A stretch of DNA of 64,000 nucleotides from Mesostigma viride (GCA_009746045.1 RPFO01000197.1:62001-126000), one strand, 5' to 3'. Numbered from the stretch's first letter, positions 49,528 through 59,305 are shown. Notes: a model not told the origin generated them from the sequence alone. A program made the numbers and translations.

Positions 49528-50467
49528 GGGGCAACTTCTCGACCCTTGTTTTGATCGACTCCAGCTCCTTCCCCAGAAACTCCATGTTCAATGGTGCGAA
49601 GGCTGGGGTGTCCTGCAACATCGGAATGCGGTCTGGATCCACAAGTCGGACGCCAAACAGCGGCCGCCCCTCCGCATCAAACCTGTATGGCTGTGTCATC
49701 GCCTTCCCGCACCGTGGCGCGCCTTCCTGTCGAGTCCCCGCGGGCTGCCACGGCGTCTTTTGGGACTCCGTGGTCCGGTAGGACAACCAGGTCTCTGTGT
49801 TGCCCTGTACCTGGAAGAAGACGGCGTGGTGCACCTTCATTGAGCGACCGCGTTTTTCAGGCACCGGCTGTGCCGCTCCGCCGCTCCGCCGCTCCGCCGC
49901 CCGCCGGCTGCGCCGCCGGCCCGCCGCGCGCCGGCTGCCCCGCCCCGTAGCCCGTCGACAGGCTGCCCCGCCCCGCCGCATGCCAGCTGCGCCGGCCCGC
50001 CGCCCACGCGCGCCGGCAGCGCCGTTGGCCCCCCGCGCGCCGACGGCCCTGCCCCGCCGCCCGTTGACAGCCCCGCCCCGCCGCATGCCAGCTGCGCCGG
50101 CCCGCCGCCCATGCGCGCCGGCAGCGCCGCTGGCCCCCGCGCGCCGACGGCCCTGCCCCGCCGCCCGTCGACTGCCCCGCCCCGCCGCCCGTCGACAGCC
50201 CTGCCCCGCCGCATGCAGGCTGCGCCGCCGCTGCCACCTCGCTGCGCGCTGGCTGCGCCACCTCGCCGCCCGCCGACGGCGCCGCCCCGCCGCGCACCGG
50301 CTGCCCCGCCCCGCCGCCTGTCGACTGCCCCGCCCCGCCGCATGCCAGCTGCGCCGGCCCGCCGCCCACGCGCGCCGGCAGCGCCGCTGGCCCCCCGCGC
50401 GCTGACGGCCCTGCCCCGCCGCCCGTCGACTGCCCCGCCCCGCCGCCCGTCGACAGCCCCGACCCAC
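49442..50467 (-). CDS. Gly/Ala/Arg-rich protein with conserved C-terminal domain, broken in copy 1
   Basis: The C-terminal 130 residues are ordinary coding sequence (MKVHHAVFFQVQGNTETWLS, GRPLFGVRLVDPDRIPMLQD, LNMEFLGKELESIKTRVEKL). The N-terminal part is translated minisatellite rich in Gly, Ala and Arg. In copy 2 the same frame is open for 458 codons (60878-62254). Here one C fewer near 50137 shifts the repeat frame. The end overlaps the 405-codon frame in the +1 phase. Whether the minisatellite is truly translated is uncertain; the conserved domain alone is the stronger call. No family is recognised. Confidence 0.42.
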   Translation of the reverse strand: MGRGCRRAAGRGSRRAAGQGRQRAGGQRRCRRAWAAGRRSWHAAGRGSRQAAGRGSRCAAGRRRRRAARWRSQRAARWQRRRSLHAAGQGCRRAAGRGSRRAAGQGRRRAGASGAAGAHGRRAGAAGMRRGGAVNGRRGRAVGARGANGAAGARGRRAGAAGMRRGGAACRRATGRGSRRAAGRRRSRRAAERRSGGAAQPVPEKRGRSMKVHHAVFFQVQGNTETWLSYRTTESQKTPWQPAGTRQEGAPRCGKAMTQPYRFDAEGRPLFGVRLVDPDRIPMLQDTPAFAPLNMEFLGKELESIKTRVEKLPHGIWQWYFPPDTIKPNKAFFRKSSPTCP

Positions 50468-50850
50468 CGCATGCCAGGTGCGCCGGCCCGCCGCCCGCGC
50501 GCGCCGGCAGCGCCGCTGGCCCCCCGCGCGCCGACGGCCCTGCCCCGCCGCCCGTCAACAGCCCTGCCCCGACGCCCGTCGACAGCCCCGCCCCGCCGCA
50601 TGCCAGCTGCGCCGGCCCGCTGCCCACGCGCGCCGGCAGCGCCGCTGGCCCTGCCCCGCCGCCCGTCGACTGCCCCGCCCCGCCGCCCGTCGACAGCCCT
50701 GCCCCGCCGCATGCCAGGTGCGCCGGCCCGCCGCCCGCGCGCACCGGCAGCGCCGCTGGCCCCCCGCGCGCCGACGGCCCTGCCCCGCCGCCCGTCGACA
50801 GCCCCGCCCCGCCGCATGCCAGCTGCGCCGGCCGGCCGCCCATGCGCGCC
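49860..50850. repeat. GC-rich minisatellite
   Basis: Imperfect units of roughly 100-130 bp are built from shorter pieces such as CCCCGCCGCCCGTCGACAG and CCGCATGCCAGCTGCGCCGG. It is open in several frames on both strands, which produces many spurious frames. The copy at 61296-62287 is one base longer. Confidence 0.85.
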
Positions 50851-50869
50851 ATGCGCTTCGCAGGTCCAT

Positions 50870-51029
50870 TGGGATCATGAGGCCTGCGCAGAATCTCACC
50901 TCGGAGGCCCGTGCTACTTCTAGTAAGATGCTTGCATTTTCAATGCGTCACCTATATGCAGGCATAGAGGGTGGTACATGGCGCTAGACTCATCAAGGGA
51001 TAGGAGCCATGCCCTCAGCAATTACTCAC
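50870..51029. other. possible intron region
   Basis: Lies between the microexon and the repeat-rich frame. It has an acceptor-like CTTACTAG (minus strand, around 50925) and no independent reading frame. Confidence 0.25.
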
Positions 51030-51071
51030 CTCCTGGCCCTTGCTGTTGCGGTCTCGGATGAAGATGATGGT
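51030..51071 (-). other. candidate 42-nt microexon
   Basis: On the minus strand the segment is bounded by an acceptor-like GTGTAG and a donor GTGAGT and reads TIIFIRDRNSKGQE without a stop, in phase 0. It is upstream of the Gly/Ala/Arg-rich frame on the same strand, so it may be an earlier exon of the same gene. The same segment is at 62467-62508. It rests on short splice motifs only. Confidence 0.3.
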
Positions 51072-51940
51072 CTACACGCCGCCGCATGCAAACAAGGAAT
51101 GAGAGACAAAGCCGTGCGAGGCCAATATGGGCACAGTGAGAGAAACAAGTCGACGCGAACCTACATCACGAGTGTCAGCGAAGGGGACCCATGGGAGAAG
51201 TCTCCCTCCCATGGTATCATTCACGGACACACGCAGCGGCCATGGGAACAGCCAAAACAGCAGGTTCACACACGCAAGGGCAACGACCTGCAGTGCCTGA
51301 CCAGCATGTCGGTCAGTTGTGATTGGCAAGGCAGAGCCACACACACCAGGTACACGCTGCATGGGCAGGGAAGACGCTCTTACATGAGAAAAAGCGAGGA
51401 AACGTGCGCGAGAAGGATATTAAGAGCGATCCGCGCTAGAAGGATGCTACAATAGCATCATATATTCAAGAATTAGCAAAGAAAGATGTAGAAAAGAGAC
51501 AAAAGAAAGAAATACGAGAGAAAGCAAAGACAGGGAGCTGCCAAACAGGGCAGACAAAAGGTTACGAGCGGCAAGAGTTGTGAACGCTGCACTTGATTGC
51601 TTTCTCTGACTTGTCAACTGCGAAGAGTGACTGACTTACCTCTCTGGAAATGGTATGCTCAGCATCCCATGGTAATGAAATGGTGAGCTATGCTGTCAGA
51701 CATGCCTATATAACATAGCTACCCTAGGGTCCTAATACAAAACTAGAAATCAAACCATACCGTGAGTTTCCCGGCTCGCACGGCCTCCTCCCTTTGTGCC
51801 GACGCCTGCAAACACAACGGGCCGTGGAGGAGGGTGGAAAGGTGGGCAAGTGTGGAGGAGTTTGGGGGGGACCGGGTTGAGCAGCGGTGGGGGAAAGATG
51901 TGCCGGTCATGATGTTGTCAACTACAGCTGTTGTATCGTG
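51072..51940. other. unassigned segment of the 10-kb element
   Basis: No recognised gene. Short frames on both strands (such as 51009-51455 plus and 51743-51991 minus) show no known domain. A purine-rich stretch lies at about 51470-51540. Confidence 0.35.
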
Positions 51941-51944
51941 ATTC

Positions 51945-52260
51945 ACCTTCAATAAGTCTACTGTTCTACATCCGGTGGTGGATGGACACAAGCAATAAAG
52001 GCCCCGCCCACAACTCAGATTTCTTTAGAAAATCTACTGATCTACATTCGATGGCGCCTTCACAGAAGCAGGAAACTCCGCCCACCGGTCAAATGTGACG
52101 CCCAACAAAGCCCCAACTTATTTCTTCAAGAAGTATACTGTTTTACATCCGGTAGTGCTTGGACAGAAGCAATATATAATAATATAAAGCCCGCCCACAA
52201 ATCGGATTTCTTTACGAAAAACCTGTTTTACATTCGATGGGGTCTTGACAGATTCAAGCA
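51945..52260. repeat. diverged tandem repeat
   Basis: Three to four imperfect copies of an approximately 100-bp motif with shared CTACTGTTCTACATCCGGT-like and GCCCGCCCACAA-like blocks. AATAAA-like motifs recur in the copies. Confidence 0.6.
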
Positions 52261-52319
52261 GCAATACTCGTTTCTACCTGCGTGCGACTGCAGCGGCCGA
52301 GTGCTGCAACTTGCCTTCA

Positions 52320-53560
52320 CGTCCCAGTCTTCACGTGTCAGTCCTGGTCTTCACGTCTTCACGTCTTCACGTCTTCACGTCTTCACGTCTTCACGTCTTC
52401 ACGTCTTCACGACTTCACCTGAACTTGCGGCGTATCGTATCTTTGATACCTTGCATGCACGTCTTCACGTCTTCACGTCTTCACCGCGTCTTCACCTGTC
52501 TTCACCACGTCTTCACGTCTTCGCGTCTTCACGTCTTCACGGCTTCACCTGAACACCTGAACTTCACCTGAACTTGCCGTATCGTGTCTTCACGTCTTCA
52601 CGTCTTCACGTCTTCACGTCTTCACCGCGTCTTCACCTGTCTTCACCACGTCTTCACGGCTTCACGGCTTCACGTCTTCACGGCTTCACCTGAACACCTG
52701 AACTTCACCTGAACTTGCCGTATCGTGTCTTCACGTCTTCACGTCTTCACGTCTTCACGTCTTCACGTCTTCACCGCGTCTTCACCTGTCTTCACCACGT
52801 CTTCACGTCTTCGCGTCTTCACGTCTTCACGGCTTCACCTGAACACCTGAACTTCACCTGAACTTGCCGTATCGTGTCTTCACGTCTTCACGTCTTCACG
52901 TCTTCACGTCTTCACCGCGTCTTCACCTGTCTTCACCACGTCTTCACGGCTTCACGGCTTCACGTCTTCACGGCTTCACCTGAACACCTGAACTTCACCT
53001 GAACTTGCCGTATCGTGTCTTCACGTCTTCACGTCTTCACGTCTTCACGTCTTCACGTCTTCACCGCGTCTTCACCTGTCTTCACCACGTCTTCACGGCT
53101 TCACGGCTTCACGTCTTCACGGCTTCACCTGAACACCTGAACTTCACCTGAACTTGCCGTATCGTGTCTTCACGTCTTCACGTCTTCACGTCTTCACGTC
53201 TTCACGTCTTCACCGCGTCTTCACCTGTCTTCACCACGTCTTCACGGCCTCACGGCTTCACGTCTTCACGGCTTCACCTGAACACCTGAACTTCACCTGA
53301 ACTTGCCGTATCGTGTCTTCACGTCTTCACGTCTTCACGTCTTCACGTCTTCACGTCTTCACCGCGTCTTCACCTGTCTTCACCACGTCTTCACGGCTTC
53401 ACGGCTTCACGTCTTCACGGCTTCACCTGAACACCTGAACTTCACCTGAACTTGCCGTATCGTGTCTTCACGTCTTCACGTCTTCACGTCTTCACGTCTT
53501 CACCGCGTCTTCACCTGTCTTCACCACGTCTTCACGGCTTCACCTGAACACCTGAACTTT
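52320..53560 (+). repeat. CTTCACGT minisatellite with higher-order structure
   Basis: Runs of the 8-bp unit CTTCACGT are arranged in about seven larger repeats of roughly 145 bp, each ending with CACCTGAACTTGCCGTATCG. Short reading frames here are artefacts. Copy 2 enters the same array at about 63756 and runs off the window. Confidence 0.92.
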
Positions 53561-53724
53561 GCGTATCGTATCTTTCATACATTGCATCATTTGCATGCCT
53601 TGGAGCTGCACGTCTTCAAGCAGTGTCACCCAGTTCCCGCTTGATTCAAATGCACTTCGCGCTTGAATTCGTGACTTCGCCCCGCTCAAGGTGGAAAGAA
53701 TGATGGGCACTAGCCACGGGAACT

Positions 53725-54072
53725 ATGCCCGATGCTGATAGCCGAAGCGATGACATGGACGAATTGATTGATTTGTGTTATGCCGGGGACGATTGTAGAA
53801 AATGGGTGCTAGGAAAGAAATCTGGTGCCATGAAAGTAGATTTTTTGGCCGGTGCAAACCACCAATGCGCCGGCCGATGTGGCAAGGTCCTGCACGGCAG
53901 CCAGAGCGCACCCAGCCAGAGCGTACCCAGCCGCTGCCGCCGCCGACCCCCGTACTGGTGGGCGTGGAACAGACGATGAGAGAGATGCAACGAGCTATGG
54001 AGAACCAAAGCAAGAAGGTTGAAGAGCTTGGTTTGCAGCTGCGTCAAGAGGTGCAGAAACAAGTGGTCCAGC

Positions 54073-54111
<39 letters not shown>

Positions 54112-54148
54112 TGCAGCAGCAACTGCAGCAGCAACTGCAGCAACAACT

Positions 54149-54208
<60 letters not shown>

Positions 54209-55622
54209 CTTCAGTTCCCGCAGGCAGCGTCGGCAATGTCGCAGTTTCCACAGGCATTGTCGGCACTGCAGCAGTTTTCGCAGGGACCGTCGGCAGCAGA
54301 GCAGTTCCCGCAGGGATCATCGGTGGTGCAGCAGTTCTTTGTGAGTCATTCGTGTAGTGTTGAGTGGGTGGGGTGGGGGGTGTGTGTGGGGGGGGGGTGT
54401 AGGGGGGTTTGACTGTGTGACTGCGTGGCTGCTTGGCTGGAAAGGAGGGTGCGTGGCTGTGTGGCTGCGTGGCTGCGCTGCTGCGTGGCTGCGTGGCTGC
54501 GTGGCTGCGTGGCTGCGTGGCTGCGCTGCTGCGTGGCTGCGTGGCTGCGTGGCTGTGTGGCTGCGTGGCTGCGCTGCTGCGTGGCTGCGTGGCTGCGCTG
54601 CTGCGTGGCTGCGTGGCTGGAAAGGAGGGTGCGTGGCTGTGTGGCTGCGTGGCTGCGCTGCTGCGTGGCTGCGTGGCTGCTTGGCTGGAAAGGAGGGTGC
54701 GTGGCTGTGTGGCTGCGTGGCTGCGCTGCTGCGTGGCTGCGTGGCTGCGTGGCTGCGTGGCTGCGTGGCTGCGTGGCTGCGTGGCTGCGTGGCTGCGTGG
54801 CTGCGTGGCTGGAAAGGAGGGTGCGTGGCTGTGTGGCTGCGTGGCTGCGCTGCTGCGTGGCTGCGTGGCTGCGTGGCTGCGCTGCTGCGTGGCTGCGTGG
54901 CTGCGTGGCTGCGTGGCTGTGTGGCTGCGTGGCTGCGCTGCTGCGTGGCTGCGTGGCTGCGTGGCTGCTTGGCTGGAAAGGAGGGTGCGTGGCTGTGTGG
55001 CTGCGTGGCTGCGCTGCTGCGTGGCTGCGTGGCTGCGTGGCTGGAAAGGAGGGTGCGTGGCTGTGTGGCTGCGTGGCTGCGCTGCTGCGTGGCTGCGTGG
55101 CTGCGTGGCTGCGTGGCTGCTTGGCTGGAAAGGAGGGTGCGTGGCTGTGTGGCTGCGTGTAGCTGCGCTGCTGCGTGGCTGCGTGGCTGCGTGGCTGCGT
55201 GGCTGCGTGGCTGCGTGGCTGCGTGGCTGGAAAGGAGGGTGCGTGGCTGTGTGGCTGCGTGGCTGCGCTGCTGCGTGGCTGCGTGGCTGCGTGGCTGCGT
55301 GGCTGGCTGGGGGGGGGGGGGGTGCCGGGTGCGTGGATGCGTGGATGTGTGGCTGGGTGGGTGCGTCACTGCGTGGCTGGCTGGCTCTGTGGCTGCGTGG
55401 GCGGCTGGATGGCCGGGTCAGCGTGGCTTCGTGTTCAATGGGATGCTAATATGTTGTTGCCTTTGGATGCCACAGTTCATGGATTCTTTTGTTCACATGC
55501 AGGTGCTGCCGTCTTCCCCATCGACGTCGTCAAGACCGATGTCGCCAAGAAGGATGATGCAATCACTCTCGGCCATGTTTAACTCATGTGGGCCTTCATG
55601 GCCATACGGGAAATATTATTGA
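53725..55622 (+). CDS. polyglutamine coiled-coil protein gene with one intron, frame-disrupted
   Basis: The 5' part reads MDELIDLCYAGDDCRKWVLG and GAMKVDFLAGANHQCAG. A different frame then gives a coiled-coil-like MREMQRAMENQSKKVEELGL followed by about 35-40 residues of Gln with scattered Leu. After the CAG tract the Gln/Pro-rich product continues in a third frame (FPQAASAMSQFPQALSALQQ). The donor GTGAGT is at 54341, a GCTAAT branch-like site at 55445 and the acceptor GCAG ends at 55502. The second exon joins in phase and ends at 55622 (GPSWPYGKYY). AATAAA occurs at about 55913 and 56031. The two frame changes suggest decay, slippage in repeats or sequencing error. No family is recognised. 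It lies beyond the part of copy 2 inside the window, so it cannot be compared. Confidence 0.45.
54080..54207 (+). repeat. CAG trinucleotide tract
   Basis: About 40 CAG/CTG/CAA codons in a row code for Gln with occasional Leu. The coding frames before and after the tract differ by one base. Confidence 0.93.
54420..55440 (+). repeat. CTGCGTGG minisatellite filling the intron
   Basis: Dense 8-bp CTGCGTGG units with GCTGCTGCGTGG variants are punctuated by TTGGCTGGAAAGGAGGGTGC about every 80-120 bp. The whole array sits between the GTGAGT donor (54341) and the acceptor (55502). The long Trp/Leu/Arg/Cys reading frames over it are spurious. Confidence 0.9.
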
Positions 55623-56112
55623 ATCAGTTCTTTGACACTGAGTTGGCACTACGCAACACCTTTGATGCACATGAGTGCAGGGCGCATGTGTTGAAACCAT
55701 GCAACCATGGCGATCCCTCAAAAAGTTTGGTTATGTAATAAGTGACACAATTATTCCGGACGTATGATGGCCCAACGTCCTGTAAGGTTGAGTTGTCTTG
55801 GAGGAGGAGCGTGATGACCGCGGAAGCCGCGTGGGTGTCTGTAGTGCTATATCTTGAAGATGTACGGTCTTGGAAGAGTTATGGTCTTGGAATCATATAA
55901 TAATGAACTTGGAATAAAGTTGCGGGCAGCCTTCAATTGGCATATGTTGTCTCATTGATGTTGTCTCATTGCGTTAATGGGTCAATTGTCTTAGTTTATA
56001 TAATGTATATCTTGGGAAACTCATTGCTTCAATAAAATGCATGCTAGGCGCAATCAACCCCCACAAACACATCTGAAAACTGCACAGTGCATCAAATGTA
56101 TCCTAGACAAAA
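55623..56112 (+). other. 3' noncoding region and right end of the 10-kb element
   Basis: AT-rich sequence follows the polyglutamine gene stop, with two AATAAA signals (about 55913 and 56031) and an AAATGTATCCTA subterminal repeat at about 56094. No reading frame is of interest. Confidence 0.5.
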
Positions 56113-56140
56113 AAATGTATCCTAATCCGGTAAAACCACC
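56113..56140 (-). repeat. right terminal inverted repeat
   Basis: 28 bp, the exact reverse complement of 46019-46046, followed by the target duplication GCCAG. Confidence 0.95.
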
Positions 56141-57346
56141 GCCAGTGCAAGCACATGTACATACACCATGCACGCAAGGGCCGGCATGCACAGAAACGTA
56201 CATACACCGCGCACGCAAGGGGCTGCTGCACACACACGTACACACACCATGCACGCACGGGGCGGCTGCACACACACGTACATCCACTGCGCACGCACGG
56301 GGCCGGCGACTGCACACACATGTACATAAACCATGCACGCAAGGGGCGGCTGCACACACATGTACATCCACCGCGCACGCAAGGGGCGAGTGCAAACACA
56401 TGTACATACACCGCGCACGCAAGGACAAGGATGCACACACATGTACATACACCGCGCACGCAAGGGGCGGCTGCACACGCACGTACATACACCGCGCACG
56501 CAAGGGGCGGCTGCACACACACGTACATACACCGCGCACGCACGGGGCCAGTGCAAGCACATGTACATACACCATGCACGCAAGGGGCGGCTGCACACAC
56601 ATGTACATACACCGCGCACGCAAGGGGCGAGTGCAAACACATGTACATACACCGCGCACGCAAGGGGCAACTGCCCGCACATGTACATCCACCGCGCACG
56701 CAAGGGGCGGCTGCACACACATGTACACACACCATGCACGCAAGGACAAGGATGCACACACATGTACACACACCATGCACGCAAGGGGCGGCTGCACACA
56801 CACGTACACACACCGCGCACGCAAGGGGCGAGTGCAAACACATGTACATACACCATGCACGCAAGGACAAGGATGCACACACATGTACACACACCATGCA
56901 CGCAAGGGGCGGCTGCACACACACGTACATACACAATGCACGGTTGGGGCGACGGCACTCACATGTACATACACCATGCACGCAAGGACAAGGATGCACA
57001 CACATGTACATACACCGCGCACGCAAGGGGCGGCTGCACACACACGTACATACACCGCGCACGCAAGGGGCGAGTGCGCACACACGTACATCCACCGCGC
57101 ACGCAAGGGGCGGCTGCACACACACGTACATACACCGCGCACGCAATGGGCGAGTGCAAACACATGTACATACACCGCGCACGCAAGGGGCGGCTGCACA
57201 CACACGTACACACACCATGCACGCAAGGGCCGGCATGCACACACACGTACATACACCGCGCACGCAAGGGGCGGCTGCACAGAAATGTACACACACCGCG
57301 CACGCAAGGGCCGGCTGCACACACATGTACATACACCTTGCACGTA
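56141..57346. repeat. 40-bp satellite, block 5
   Basis: About 30 units continuing block 4 after the 10-kb insertion. It fades out at TTGCACGTAC into an ACACAC-rich microsatellite, the only natural edge of the satellite in the window. Confidence 0.93.
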
Positions 57347-57515
57347 CAACACACAACACACACACACAACAAAAAATTATATACACACACACACGCACAC
57401 GCACACGCACACGCACACGCACACGCACACGCACACGCACACGCACACGCACAACACACACAACACACACAACACACACACGCACACGTGAACAACACAC
57501 ACACACAACAATTAT
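57347..57515 (+). repeat. CACACG/ACACAC microsatellite
   Basis: About ten CACACG units (57390-57450) lie within a longer CA-rich tract. It could be the simple-sequence seed from which the neighbouring CA/CG-rich satellite arose, but that is speculation. Confidence 0.9.
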
Positions 57516-57617
57516 AATATTAGTGTAGTATATCAAACAAAATAGTAATAAAGTATTTGCAAGCGTACTTCGTGTGAATTATGTGTAGACGAGAATAGAA
57601 GCTAAACAAAACTCTAA

Positions 57618-57686
57618 TGGAGAAAGAGGGATTCGAACCCTTGGGAAAGTTACCCCATACATAGCATTCCACTCGGACATTTCTCC
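57618..57686 (-). pseudogene. truncated tRNA-Ser-like sequence
   Basis: On the minus strand GGAGAAA and TTTCTCC form a complete 7-bp acceptor stem followed by A. TGTCCGAGTGG resembles a serine-type D-arm/A box, and AGGGTTCGAATCCCT is a T-arm with a B box. Total length is 69 nt against about 87-90 for tRNA-Ser, and no anticodon arm can be drawn. The likely origin is an organellar or nuclear tRNA-Ser with an internal deletion of about 20 nt. Confidence 0.6.
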
Positions 57687-57721
57687 GAAAAAAAGGTCAC
57701 GTAAGCTAAGGGTGGAGAGTT

Positions 57722-57782
57722 AAGGGTGTAGGTTGTAGGATGTATGGTGTAGGGTGTAGGGTGTAGGGTGTAGGGTGTCTTG
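57722..57782 (+). repeat. GTGTAGG short tandem repeat
   Basis: Six to eight GTGTAGG/GGTGTAG units with early variants (GGTTGTAGGATGTATG). It is not a standard telomere repeat. Confidence 0.8.
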
Positions 57783-58127
57783 AGCTTTCTTTTTTGAGAT
57801 CAATAGAGTCCCCTTCCATGATCATGTGCGTGATCTGGTTATGATTTTCATCTATGGCGTGTGTGGCCACATCGTGTATTTACAACTTTCTAGCCATGGA
57901 TAACTAGGTAACCATAAATTGGTTACCATGATAACTAGGTAAAAACGTGTTGGTTTCAGAATACATGTGATCGCTGCATTGTCATCTACAATGTACAAAT
58001 CAATCACGGATTTCGGGGCTACGGATTTCGGGGCTAAGTTTTTGTGGGTAGAGATTGGCAAGGGTGTCTTTATCTTGCCACTTGGTCACTTGGTGTGCAT
58101 TACGTCTGTTCTTGCGTTGGAGTCAAA
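57783..58127. other. intergenic sequence without identified features
   Basis: AT-rich. A local duplication of ACTAGGTAACCAT/ACTAGGTAAAAAC near 57902-57942 and of GGATTTCGGGGCTA near 58008-58036 is visible. No gene is supported. Confidence 0.4.
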
Positions 58128-58129
58128 AA

Positions 58130-58440
58130 ACTGTCCGTGTGTGGTGGTGGACTTTTCCTCACGGGCAGTCGCCATATGTCATACAAGCACTTGTTCGGCG
58201 TACCACTAGCTCATGTATGTCACCATTGTAATTTTGCGTTGTAACAGCATTTCTCGGAGCCAACGGCCGTTGGACTCAAAAAACTGACCGTGTGTGGTGG
58301 TGGACTTTTCCTCACGGGCAGTCGCCATATGTCATACAAGCACTTGTTCGGCGTACCACTAGCTCGTGGATGTCACCATTGTAATTTTGAGTTGTAACAG
58401 CATTTCTCGGAGCCAACGGCCGTTGGACTTCGAAAAACTG
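58130..58440 (+). repeat. 154-bp tandem duplication
   Basis: Two copies of a segment containing GTGTGGTGGTGGACTTTTCC, the first from about 58136 and the second from about 58290, differ by a few substitutions. The right copy directly abuts the second 10-kb element. Confidence 0.85.
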
Positions 58441-58444
58441 ATAG

Positions 58445-58472
58445 GGTGGTTTTACCGGATTAGGATACATTT
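58445..58472 (+). repeat. left terminal inverted repeat, copy 2
   Basis: Identical to 46019-46046. Confidence 0.93.
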
Positions 58473-58963
58473 GCACGGCTTCAAATGTATCCTAAATGCA
58501 CCATTGGCAAACATGGTTTCTGGACATGGTCGATATCATTAATATGTTTGGCAAGCATAATATGATCATGCTTGCCAAAGATGTTGTCTCTTTTCATATT
58601 TCACACATATATTATCGGCCTCGGCGTGCCATGCTTCCACGTTTGTTGTCTCTTTTCATATATTGTGAATATGATCAATAAAATTCCAAACATGACCATG
58701 TTGGAGACTTCAAGTGGAGCATCATGATTACTGTTTTCACTATTACGTAACCCATGGTTCATGTTAACATGGCATAATGAGCAATCCTATTGACCCCATG
58801 ACTAATGGTGAAGTTAATAAAGTTACATCGTGGCACGTCACTATAGCATCAAGTTGCATCATTGTGCATAAAGTAGTTTAGCACTGAGTTGGCATGCCAA
58901 CACCAGGTACACTAAATAAATTAAAACCAGAATTGATAAACAACCCAGTATCCAAATACAGTA

Positions 58964-58974
58964 TCCATATATAT
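58964..58974. other. empty target site of the non-LTR insertion
   Basis: TCCATATATAT occurs once here, against twice around the 979-bp insert in copy 1. This defines the exact boundaries of that insertion. Confidence 0.88.
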
Positions 58975-59305
58975 GCAGGTCGTACTACAGGTACAGCCAC
59001 GGCTGCCACGCGGCTTCTGCAGCGATCACGCTCTTTCTCCTAGACAATTGCTCTACTGGTCCCTACAGGTCGGTCGACTTGGACCATGATGCGTCAAGAA
59101 CAGTTAATTGACCGACTTAAACAAGATGTTTGTCTACATGCAGCTGTCTGCACCTAACTAACGCGAAACCGCGTGCTACCAAATATAGGGGCAAATGCAT
59201 GAGTAACACATGTCAACGCACAACCGGTGGAAATCACGCGATACCAACCGCGGCAACAGTGGTGTGAACATAGCGGGCACTGACATGCAAAAAAGCACCA
59301 GCAGC

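Larger units (their letters stand above)
46019..56140. mobile_element. 10.1-kb terminal-inverted-repeat element, copy 1
   Basis: Perfect 28-bp inverted ends begin GGTGGTTTTACCGGATTAGG at 46019 and mirror at 56113-56140. The 5-bp duplication GCCAG flanks it (46014-46018 and 56141-56145). Joining the flanks restores the satellite phrase AAGGGGCCAGTGCAAGC, found intact at 19481. Contents left to right: subterminal hairpins, a non-LTR retrotransposon insertion, CAG-rich sequence, a minus-strand gene pair over a GC minisatellite, a CTTCACGT minisatellite and a plus-strand polyglutamine gene with an intron. No transposase motif is recognised. A second copy starts at 58445. The TSD length and ends do not point me to a known superfamily. 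Confidence 0.9.

Noticed and set aside
49797-50923. Plus-strand Pro/Arg/Ala frames over the GC minisatellite
   Set aside because: Shadow frames of the repeat. The adjoining ordinary coding sequence is on the minus strand.
54357-55622. Trp/Leu/Arg/Cys-rich protein over the CTGCGTGG array
   Set aside because: It is a translated 8-bp minisatellite open in several frames, and splice signals place the array in an intron. Only the final 120 bases are kept as an exon.
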